Shown here: piece after piece, positions 1-5,441 of the stretch
How the letters are laid out: every line of letters begins with the position of its first letter
Position numbering within the stretch: position 1 is the first letter of the stretch
Notes under the pieces: model-generated
Told to the model about the DNA's origin: nothing
The model's input: the letters and a program-made list of their open reading frames with translations, nothing else
The model's database searches: none
Origin: JBMFLE01 sp049971355
GTDB taxonomy: Bacteria > Patescibacteriota > Patescibacteriia > UBA2591 > UBA4787
Direction of reading: 5' to 3'
Length of the DNA: 9,371 nt
Assembly: GCA_049971355.1 (NCBI GenBank)
Contig: JBMFLE010000027.1
Span: 1 to 9,371 of the forward strand
Made by a program: the position numbers and the translations under genes

Positions 1-166
1 GAGAAAAATTAGCCGGCAAGGGCCTCTTAAAATCTTGATTTAAATAAAGAATATAATAATTAGATTTATCTAATTTAAACAATTTCTCTAAAACATTAAT
101 AGTAAATTTTTCTTTACCTGCTGGCTTTTGAATATTTAATGCTCTCGCATCAATGCCAATTTTCAT
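1..166 (-). CDS. Glycosyltransferase, GT4-type, N-terminal fragment (runs off window)
   Basis: An open frame starts with ATG at 166-164 and stays open for 55 codons to the window edge. It begins MKIGIDARALNIQKPAGKEK, and the MKIGIDAR start followed by a glycine-containing loop and an amphipathic helix is typical of the first Rossmann strand of GT4 retaining glycosyltransferases (mannosyltransferase-like, acceptor-binding N-domain). The catalytic C-terminal domain is outside the window, so donor and linkage cannot be judged. The start lies only 3 bases after the stop of the upstream glycosyltransferase gene, which makes it the next gene of the same operon. There is no purine-rich ribosome site before it; the leader is CAACTTTAATTT. 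The family call rests on a short stretch and is therefore moderate; that the frame is coding is well supported by position and composition. Confidence 0.75.
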   Translation of the reverse strand, partial: MKIGIDARALNIQKPAGKEKFTINVLEKLFKLDKSNYYILYLNQDFKRPLPANFS

Positions 167-169
167 AAA

Positions 170-1438
170 TTAAAGTTGATAAAGATTTAGAAGTTGTTCT
201 TTTATAACCTCTTCTGAACCATAATTTTTTATATTTTCCATTGCCTTTTGACCGAGCTCTCTGGCTAAAAATGAATCAGACAAAATTTTAATTATTTTCT
301 CGGCAAAATCTTTCGGATCTTTGGGGTTCGCTAACAAACCACTTTCTCCGTCTTTGAGCATTTCCGGCAAGCCGCCAATATTTGAGGCAACAATTGCTTT
401 GCCAAAACTCATCGCATCAGCCAGAGTGGTTGGCGCCATATTCTCCCATTGCTCGGCCACCACCACAACATTAGCCCTACTAATCAAATTTAAATATTCT
501 TGGTGATTGGGTTTTCCAATTATTACTATATTGTTTTTCAAATTCAATTCTTCAATCAAATGAATAATTTCTTGATAATAATTGTAATCACTATAATTTC
601 CTGCATCTTTTACGGTCATATAAAGTTTCGCTTGGGGAATCTTTTTTAAAACTTCAGAAAACGCCCGAACCACAATATGAACGCCCTTATGAGGCAACAT
701 CCAAGTGTTAAAAAATATTGAATTTGACTCAATAGAAATGGCTTGATAATTTTTAGGCGTAATTGACAATTGACGAACCAGAAAAATTTTCTCTTTCGGC
801 AATGGATACTTAGCTATCAATTCACGACAAGATTCGGAAAGAACAGAAAAGCGATTTATTTTAGATAGAAAAAAATCAAAAATTTTTCGTCGGAAAAGAG
901 ATAAAAATCTTAGCGGGGGCCGACCCCCAAGAGAAGAACAATCCCGACACCATCGACCATGAAAGCGATAACAAGGATTTGCTTGTTTATCAATCAACAA
1001 ACGATTTGGACAAAAATACCAATAATCATAAATTGCCAAAACGACAGGTATTCTAAAAATTTTTGCCACAATAATCGGAGTCAGAGATATTTTTACCGTT
1101 TTATGAAGATGAATAATTTTTGGCCTTATCTTTAAAAAAATATAAAATAATGAAAAAAATGAAATTAAATCGAAGGGGAAAATTTGATTTTTAAAAGCAG
1201 AAGCAAGCCGAGATATTTTTTGGGGTAAGAAATCCTCAGCGGTTAAAACTGAAAAAAAATGAAAATTTTCTTTGATTGGTTTGATTGATTTGGTACTGGC
1301 AACAAAAATTTCAAAATTATTTAGTTCGACCGACATTTTAATCTGCCGAAAAGCAACTTTTTCCGCTCCACCCCACACCGAATGATAATCTGGCAAGGCA
1401 TCAGAAATATGTAAAACGCGTTTTATTTTATTAGCCAT
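170..1438 (-). CDS. Glycosyltransferase family 4 (group 1) with Cys cluster
   Basis: 422-residue GT-B fold glycosyltransferase, predicted to transfer a sugar from an activated donor to a growing surface glycan at the cytoplasmic face of the membrane. Seen: the N-domain starts with a beta strand and a GGAEK loop (23-27); IIHLHK (about 108-113) follows a hydrophobic stretch; a cysteine group (C143, C156, C164, C167) sits in the insertion after YDYWYFCP, an insertion I know from other GT4 enzymes; the C-domain holds LPHKGVHIVVRAF (248-260), the donor-site region EQWENMAPTTLADAMSFG (329-346), then IGGLPEM and GLLA. The usual E-x7-E pair is not regular here: the second Glu is Asp341 and the spacing from Glu332 is one residue longer. 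The ATG at 1438-1436 overlaps the stop of the kinase gene (ATGGCTAA), indicating translational coupling. Donor and acceptor are unknown. Confidence 0.93.
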   Translation of the reverse strand: MANKIKRVLHISDALPDYHSVWGGAEKVAFRQIKMSVELNNFEIFVASTKSIKPIKENFHFFSVLTAEDFLPQKISRLASAFKNQIFPFDLISFFSLFYIFLKIRPKIIHLHKTVKISLTPIIVAKIFRIPVVLAIYDYWYFCPNRLLIDKQANPCYRFHGRWCRDCSSLGGRPPLRFLSLFRRKIFDFFLSKINRFSVLSESCRELIAKYPLPKEKIFLVRQLSITPKNYQAISIESNSIFFNTWMLPHKGVHIVVRAFSEVLKKIPQAKLYMTVKDAGNYSDYNYYQEIIHLIEELNLKNNIVIIGKPNHQEYLNLISRANVVVVAEQWENMAPTTLADAMSFGKAIVASNIGGLPEMLKDGESGLLANPKDPKDFAEKIIKILSDSFLARELGQKAMENIKNYGSEEVIKEQLLNLYQL

Positions 1439-2177
1439 AATTTTTTATTTCATCAAAAAATTCTTGCCATAACACTTTAGTATATTTTTTATTTTTTAAC
1501 GCCTTTTTTATTTTTTGAGCCGTTTTCTGTGAATCCGAATTAATAAAAGCCAAATCAATAAAACCAGCCCTAAACATTTCTTTGATATTTTTTAAAATCG
1601 CTTTAATTTCTAAACAAGAAGTTTTAAAACGTTTCTGCCAATCCTTATCGCCCCTTGCCTTTAATCTCGATTTTAAAAAATTTAATGAAGGTGGCACTAA
1701 CAGTATTAATTTTGCTTTAGGCAATATTTTTTTTAACGGCAAGCTTAATAAAGTACATTCAAAAAAATAAATTTTTCTTTTATTTTTAAGTTTTAAAAGT
1801 TCGTCCTTGCTAATTCCATAAAATTCATTATTAGCCCGGTAGCGACAAGCAAAAAGTATTTTGCCATTCTCTAATGCATTTAAAAAACTCTTTTTTTTAA
1901 CAAAAATCAGTCTGCTCTGATCCCCCCGACCCAATCGCTTTAAACGGGTGGTAGTTCTTCTAATCCTTTTCGAGTTTTTAATCAAAGATAAACAATTTTC
2001 TAAAACTGTATCCCGGCCAACGCCCGAGCTGCCTAAAAAAATAATTAAGTTTTGGCCATTGCCAATTTGCTGTTTAATTTTTTCTTCTAGTAAAGGCAAC
2101 CGAAAAGTCCGCATAAAATCAACTGAAAATTGTTTTTCTAGAGATGGCACAAATTTTATGCCCCTTAACGCTCCCAT
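1431..2177 (-). CDS. Guanylate-kinase-fold P-loop protein, PhnN-like, Walker A Lys replaced by Arg
   Basis: 248 residues. Seen: about 45 residues precede a P-loop GSSGVGRDT (49-57), then TTTR (75-78) with R81, then RANNEFYG (114-121), then RLKARGDKDWQKRF (171-184), the lid-like helix of guanylate kinases. From family knowledge, Gmk contacts guanine through Glu and Ser/Asp residues; the aligned positions here are Phe109, Ile122 and Phe/Glu139-140, and the GMP-phosphate Tyr is Leu90, so GMP specificity is unlikely. The G-x-x-G-x-G-x-D-[ST] loop and the [HR]AN-x-x-[FY]YG stretch instead resemble PhnN, ribose 1,5-bisphosphate phosphokinase. Inferred: a phosphosugar or other small-molecule kinase serving the glycan cluster, or a non-catalytic relative, since the Walker A lysine is Arg55. 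The ATG overlaps the upstream gene by 13 bases. A GTG at 2150-2148, preceded by AAGGGG at about 10 bases, is an alternative start. Confidence 0.75.
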   Translation of the reverse strand: MGALRGIKFVPSLEKQFSVDFMRTFRLPLLEEKIKQQIGNGQNLIIFLGSSGVGRDTVLENCLSLIKNSKRIRRTTTRLKRLGRGDQSRLIFVKKKSFLNALENGKILFACRYRANNEFYGISKDELLKLKNKRKIYFFECTLLSLPLKKILPKAKLILLVPPSLNFLKSRLKARGDKDWQKRFKTSCLEIKAILKNIKEMFRAGFIDLAFINSDSQKTAQKIKKALKNKKYTKVLWQEFFDEIKNYG

Positions 2178-3367
2178 ATTTTTGACTTAATTTTGCTCAT
2201 TAATCGTTTTAGTCCCACCTTTATATATAAAGGTAAATATAATGGGTCGTATCTAAAAATCGCCAGGCCAGTAATTATTGCCCTTTCTTTCCAAGAATGG
2301 CCAGACAGCTCACCGCGCATAAATTCAGTTAATTCGCCAATTCGCTTTTGCAATTCTTTTAGATATTCATTAGAAATTGGGCCAGATAACTTGCCATAAA
2401 AAGTTTCATCTAATTGCATTAATTTATCAAAGGGTAAATAATAACTAAAATGAGCATTAATACCCATCTTTAATGCCCAATGTAAATTAGCCAAATCCTT
2501 TTTATAAGTTGCGCCGGGTAAACCAATAATAAAAAATCCATTAACAAAACGAAAATATTTTTTGGCAATTTTTATCGCCCTCTCAATTTGCTCTTTGGTA
2601 ATACCCTTTTTTATATTTTCTAGGACTTGATTGTCAATAGATTCAATACCAAAACTTACCTCTTTGCAACCAGAATCAGCCATTGCTTTGGCTAACTTTT
2701 CGTCAAAACTATTCACTCTTAATCCATTACTGCAATACCAATTTAAATTCAAATCTTTAATTCGCCGACAAAACTTCATTGCCCTTTCTGGCCTTAAATT
2801 AAAACAGTCATCTAAAATCTGAAAAGTCCTGATGCCATATTTTTCTTTGGCTTGTTTTAATTCTTGATAGCAATTCTCCACGCTTCTGGCGCGCCAAGGC
2901 CGATTACGAGCGGCGCAATAAATACATTGATAAGGACAACCCTGACTTGTCATTATGGCATATGGCCAATCACCCGATTGCCAGTACTTTTTAAAAATTT
3001 CAAAAGAATCAAAAAGCTCGTATTTGGGAAAAGGCAAATTATCGTCAAATGGCTGAGAAAAATTTAAATCTTTCTCTAATTTCAAAAATGGATAGCAGCA
3101 TTCAATGTCAATAATTCCCGAGACAGAGATAACTTGAGAGTTTGGATATTTTTCTTGATATAACTTGGCGATTTTTTGGGCCTCGCCATAAGTTCTCGAT
3201 TGGACCGAAATACCCAAAACATCGGTTTGATAATCTAAAAAACGGTTAGCTGGCTCCGGCTTGGTATTTAAATCAATAATTTTTGAATTAGAAATCGTCC
3301 CAATATACGCCAATTGCAAATTGGGAATTTCTTTATTAGTTTTGGCCGAAGGATTGACTAAAATCAT
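2165..3367 (-). CDS. Radical SAM protein with shortened B12-binding-like N-domain
   Basis: 400 residues. Seen: an N-terminal alpha/beta region (1-85; MILVNPSAKT start, IIDLN at 30-34, VLGISV at 50-55, QVISVSG at 78-84), then a linker, then the [4Fe-4S]-binding CxxxCxxC at C144, C148 and C151 (QGCPYQCIYC), LDD at 185-187, SFGIES at 238-243, and FIIGLPG at 279-285, giving a standard radical SAM TIM-barrel order. The architecture matches the B12-binding/radical SAM (class B methyltransferase-like) family, but the N-domain is about 40-50 residues shorter than usual: it stops at the strand before the GGxH loop and has neither DxHxxG nor GEGE. It may therefore not bind cobalamin. The C-terminus (about 355-400) is basic and hydrophobic, possibly membrane-associated. 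Its ATG overlaps the stop of the upstream gene as ATGA, showing coupling. The substrate is unknown; a glycan or lipid precursor is inferred from context. Confidence 0.88.
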   Translation of the reverse strand: MILVNPSAKTNKEIPNLQLAYIGTISNSKIIDLNTKPEPANRFLDYQTDVLGISVQSRTYGEAQKIAKLYQEKYPNSQVISVSGIIDIECCYPFLKLEKDLNFSQPFDDNLPFPKYELFDSFEIFKKYWQSGDWPYAIMTSQGCPYQCIYCAARNRPWRARSVENCYQELKQAKEKYGIRTFQILDDCFNLRPERAMKFCRRIKDLNLNWYCSNGLRVNSFDEKLAKAMADSGCKEVSFGIESIDNQVLENIKKGITKEQIERAIKIAKKYFRFVNGFFIIGLPGATYKKDLANLHWALKMGINAHFSYYLPFDKLMQLDETFYGKLSGPISNEYLKELQKRIGELTEFMRGELSGHSWKERAIITGLAIFRYDPLYLPLYIKVGLKRLMSKIKSKIWER

Positions 3368-3537
3368 ATTCTTAATCTCTTAAAGTAATTAGAAATTCTT
3401 GATGGATGTTTGAGGATTTTAGACAAAGTTTTAAATGGCTGCTTAAGGGAATCTTTAATCGCTCGCTTCAATAAAATCGGACTTCTTCTTGGCTTAATTA
3501 AATAAGCTGTTTCATAATACAATTCTAATAATTTTCT
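3364..3537 (-). CDS. C-terminal tail of the disrupted B12-type radical SAM gene (out of frame)
   Basis: This is the frame that follows the C8 run at 3545-3538. It reads RKLLELYYETAYLIKPRR and continues to SRISNYFKRLRI and a TGA stop at 3366-3364, 57 codons after the run. The helical, basic, KLLELYYE-type tail is what normally follows the IPP element in this radical SAM family, whereas the frame of the main fragment stops 8 codons after the run. The TGA overlaps the ATG of the next gene as ATGA, an arrangement expected of a genuine gene end in this operon. An in-frame ATG at 3600-3598 exists, but the sequence between it and the run does not look coding in this frame. I infer this segment is not an independent gene. 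Confidence 0.7.
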   Translation of the reverse strand, partial: RKLLELYYETAYLIKPRRSPILLKRAIKDSLKQPFKTLSKILKHPSRISNYFKRLRI

Positions 3538-4375
3538 GGGGGGGGATTGCTTCGCAGACCCGAATCGGAATTTCTTTAAAAGTAAAATCTTGCCATTCAA
3601 TTTTTGAAGGGATAAATCCTCTTTTTTCGCACCAACGCCAAAGTTCAGTTCCGGGATACGGTGTAGTCAAGCAAACGCCATAATTATCAATATCATTTTC
3701 TTTTATAAATTGCTGAGTTAATCTAACGTCTTCTTCAGTCTCCGTTGGGTTACCAATCATGAAGGTGCCCGTAGCCAAAATTCCTGCTTCTTTACACATT
3801 TTAATCGCTAGACGGTTTTGTTCAACTGTGGTTCCTTTTCGCAGAATGTCCAAAATTCTTTGTGAACCGCTTTCAAAACCAAAAGTTAGCTGACGACACC
3901 CCGCTTCTTTAACTATTCTTAAAATATCCGAGTCAATATTATCCACTCTGGCATTACAACCCCATACAATATTAATTTGATTATGGATTAGTAATCGACA
4001 AATTTCGCGAAGCCAGTGTTTATTTACAAATAAATTATCATCTATAAAAAATAAATGACTAATGTTATATTTATTTTTGATGTCCCGGATTTCCGATACC
4101 ACTCTTTCGGGACTATGGAAACGAAAAGGAATTCCGCGCCAAGTATTATGACAAAAAATACAATTATAAGGACATCCTCGACCAGCAATCATTGCGGCAG
4201 TTCTAGAATGCAGAGGGACAAAATACAAATAACTCTCTTGAATTCTGTCTTTAGTATTTAAATAAAAATCCATTTGCATCAGATGTCTAGCCGGCGGAGG
4301 GATATCGTCTAAATTTTTAATGTACGGCACAGAGATAATGCCTGATTTAATATTATTTTGAACGATTTCTAACAT
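3512..4375 (-). CDS. Radical SAM core fragment of a disrupted B12-binding radical SAM gene
   Basis: 287 codons as an isolated frame, MLEIVQNNIK to a TGA at 3514-3512. Seen: linker with DDIPPPARHL (23-32), the [4Fe-4S] motif GRGCPYNCIFC with C68, C72 and C75, FFIDDN (109-114), WGCNARVDNI (138-147), FGFESG (165-170), GTFMIGNP (203-210) and the TPYPGTELW element (238-246). This is the complete core of the BchE/B12-dependent radical SAM type. Its ATG (4375) lies inside the sequence equivalent to the GEGE...MLEIV hinge of the family, so it is probably not the original start. The last 8 residues (QKIIRIVL) are read out of frame past the C8 run. If translated alone it would have an intact cluster site but no cobalamin domain and no proper C-terminal tail. 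Confidence 0.85.
   Translation of the reverse strand: MLEIVQNNIKSGIISVPYIKNLDDIPPPARHLMQMDFYLNTKDRIQESYLYFVPLHSRTAAMIAGRGCPYNCIFCHNTWRGIPFRFHSPERVVSEIRDIKNKYNISHLFFIDDNLFVNKHWLREICRLLIHNQINIVWGCNARVDNIDSDILRIVKEAGCRQLTFGFESGSQRILDILRKGTTVEQNRLAIKMCKEAGILATGTFMIGNPTETEEDVRLTQQFIKENDIDNYGVCLTTPYPGTELWRWCEKRGFIPSKIEWQDFTFKEIPIRVCEAIPPQKIIRIVL
3538..3545 (-). other. Frameshift site 2: C8 homopolymer (minus strand)
   Basis: Minus-strand reading is GAA GCA ATC CCC CCC CAG AAA ATT and soon a TGA. With seven C it reads ATC CCC CCC AGA AAA TTA TTA GAA, giving EAIPPRKLLELYYE, which continues 57 codons to an ATGA overlap with the next gene. A C8 tract stands out in this AT-rich sequence. Confidence 0.85.
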
Positions 4376-4772
4376 TGCTAGTTCGCCCCCCTTTTACCAC
4401 AATATCAGCGTGTTTTAACGCTTCCTCGGGCAAAGTACTTGCATGAACACCTCCAATTACGGTTAAAATGTTATTTTGACGGCAAAAATCGGCGATTTTG
4501 TAGGCCGCCGTAATAACTGGTGTTGTACCAGTTATGCCGACAATTTGAGGAGAAATTCTTTTTAACTCTCGATAAACGTTCTGTCCTGCCAGCTGATCGA
4601 TAATATTAACTTGGATATTATGTTTTTCTAAATAAGCAGCAATGTAGCCTAAATTTAAAGGCTCTTGCACGGCGAATTCTTCATTTTTGCCTGGCGCTAT
4701 CAAGGCGACTCGAGTTGAATTCATAAAAAAGATTGAATAAATTCTATAACCTCTTAATTTATAACTTTTCAT
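4353..4772 (-). CDS. B12-binding domain fragment of a disrupted radical SAM gene
   Basis: 139 codons from ATG at 4772-4770 to a stop at 4355-4353. Seen: after a short leader, MNSTRVALIAPGK, then EPLNLGYIAAYLEKHNIQVN, QIVGITGTTPVITAAYKIAD and TVIGGVHASTLPEEALKHAD, which together are the classic cobalamin-binding Rossmann-like domain of B12-type radical SAM enzymes, including the GGxH loop. No DxHxxG is present, as in many members that bind cobalamin without a lower His ligand. After ADIVVKGG the frame turns into RTSNVRNRSK and stops; the expected GEL-AMLEIV continuation lies in the other frame. Start choice: a TTG at 4781 gives three more codons, and ATG 4724-4722 fits the domain start best; 4772 is preceded by GGAATTA, the only weak ribosome-site-like purines nearby. 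It lies 15 bases after the methyltransferase stop. Confidence 0.8.
   Translation of the reverse strand: MKSYKLRGYRIYSIFFMNSTRVALIAPGKNEEFAVQEPLNLGYIAAYLEKHNIQVNIIDQLAGQNVYRELKRISPQIVGITGTTPVITAAYKIADFCRQNNILTVIGGVHASTLPEEALKHADIVVKGGRTSNVRNRSK
4386..4391 (-). other. Frameshift site 1: G6 homopolymer (minus strand)
   Basis: Minus-strand reading is GTG GTA AAA GGG GGG CGA ACT AGC AAT GTT, giving VVKGGRTSNV. With five G instead of six it reads AAA GGG GGC GAA CTA GCA ATG TTA GAA, giving VVKGGELAMLE, which joins the cobalamin domain to the radical SAM core and recreates the hinge typical of the family. Confidence 0.85.
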
Positions 4773-4787
4773 TAATTCCAAAAATTT

Positions 4788-5018
4788 TTATAAAAAAATA
4801 TAAAATACTTTGCTGGTCTTGATAATATTATACTCTGGCACAAAACTTTTAATCATTCTTTCTAATACTTCTGGATCATCCGGCCTGTGATAAGTACGTA
4901 TCGCAATCTTTGGCTTAAATTTTTTAATAGTTTTTTCCGCGCCAGCTAATAAATTTCTTTCCATCCCCTCAATATCAACTTTAATAAAATCTATTTGCTT
5001 GACATCATTTTTCCCCAC
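4788..5018 (-). CDS. FkbM-type methyltransferase, C-terminal fragment
   Basis: 76 codons from a GTG at 5018-5016, but the coding frame is evidently open further upstream, to about 5052, where it reads ELVKQITLDEFV. Seen: TLDEF, DFIKVDIEGMERNLLAGAE and the closing strands, which match the second half of the FkbM methyltransferase domain (the conserved TLDxh and D-x-K-x-D-x-E-G-x-E elements that line the SAM/substrate pocket). On its own this fragment lacks the SAM-binding glycine loop and cannot be a working enzyme. The GTG is probably only an internal Val codon. Confidence 0.7.
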   Translation of the reverse strand: MGKNDVKQIDFIKVDIEGMERNLLAGAEKTIKKFKPKIAIRTYHRPDDPEVLERMIKSFVPEYNIIKTSKVFYIFL

Positions 5019-5032
5019 AAACTCATCTAAGG

Positions 5033-5404
5033 TTATCTGCTTAACGAGCTCTTCTCTCTGGCCAAAATACTAAACAGTCCGAAATTAGCGCCGGCATCTA
5101 TAACATAATCACCCATTTCTAGTCTCGCGCCACCTTTTTCATAAGGACCTTCGTGAAAAAATGCGCTGTTATTAATAATATTCTTCTCTATAAATTTATT
5201 TTTATCTAAATTGGGATAAATGATATCAATAAAATCCCAAAGGGGAATATATCCTTGATAACAAAATTTATAATTATCCCACTGGAAAAATTTATTCCTT
5301 TCATCGTACACTGATAAGCACCCTCGTTTCTGTAAAATTTTAGCCATTCTGTCAGGGACAATCCTCTGTCGAAACTGAGCGGAAAGGAGTGAATAAAATA
5401 TCAC
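5033..5404 (-). CDS. FkbM-type methyltransferase, N-terminal fragment
   Basis: 123 codons from a GTG at 5404-5402 to a TAA at 5035-5033. Seen: about 95 residues of helical lead-in, then MGDYVIDAGANFGLFSILA, the SAM-binding motif I of Rossmann methyltransferases in its FkbM form. It then ends abruptly in REKSSLSR. There is no ATG; GTG 5404 has GGGAG about 12 bases upstream. The same frame is open and protein-like back to a TAA at 5536-5534 (KILINKPWEKDPRV precedes the GTG), overlapping the end of the radical SAM gene, so the original start may lie further upstream or be lost. Confidence 0.72.
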   Translation of the reverse strand: MIFYSLLSAQFRQRIVPDRMAKILQKRGCLSVYDERNKFFQWDNYKFCYQGYIPLWDFIDIIYPNLDKNKFIEKNIINNSAFFHEGPYEKGGARLEMGDYVIDAGANFGLFSILAREKSSLSR

Positions 5405-5441
5405 TCGCGGGTCTTTCTCCCAGGGTTTATTGATTAAAATT

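Larger units (their letters stand above)
3364..4772 (-). pseudogene. Reconstructed B12-binding radical SAM gene with two frameshifts
   Basis: Removing one G from the G6 run (minus strand; 4391-4386) and one C from the C8 run (3545-3538) joins the three fragments into a single continuous protein of about 468 residues: cobalamin-binding domain (about 20-130), GGELAMLEIV hinge, radical SAM core with CxxxCxxC, IPPRKLLELYYE junction and basic tail. Both repaired junctions give sequence expected of the family, and the length is the usual one. Both breaks are apparent +1 insertions in homopolymers. As printed the gene is disrupted. Whether this is a sequencing or assembly error, true decay, phase variation or recoding cannot be decided here. 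The reaction would be cobalamin-dependent radical methylation or a related rearrangement of an unknown glycan or lipid precursor. Confidence 0.78.
4788..5404 (-). pseudogene. FkbM family methyltransferase with internal deletion and frame change
   Basis: The two fragments are consecutive halves of one SAM-dependent FkbM methyltransferase (Methyltransf_21 type, usually O-methylation of sugars or polyketides). From family knowledge, 85-95 residues normally separate DAGANxG from TLDEF, including the acidic SAM-ribose motif (AFEP) and the N-x-x-N region. Here the two motifs are only about 80 bases apart (roughly 5110-5025), so around 70-90 codons are missing, and the frames on either side do not agree. 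The join lies near 5070-5050 in a purine-rich stretch, GCCAGAGAGAAGAGCTC. Loss of the SAM acidic residue makes the product non-functional. Real deletion or assembly collapse are both possible. Its place between two B12-type radical SAM genes suggests that the intact version methylated the same product. Confidence 0.75.

Noticed and set aside
1431..2177. Annotating the kinase as guanylate kinase (gmk)
   Set aside because: Guanine-contact positions are not conserved and the P-loop Lys is Arg; only the fold is supported.
1948..2190. Plus-strand open frame opposite the kinase gene
   Set aside because: Antisense to the P-loop region of a well-supported gene, with no recognisable domain; all other plus-strand frames in the window are likewise antisense to supported minus-strand genes.
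2885..2900. GGCGCGCC palindrome as a regulatory site
   Set aside because: It encodes part of the radical SAM protein just after the cysteine motif and nothing suggests an operator.
3538..3600. Reading the 78-codon frame from ATG 3600 as an independent small gene
   Set aside because: Residues before the C8 run are read out of the conserved radical SAM frame and look non-coding; only the part after the run matches the expected tail.
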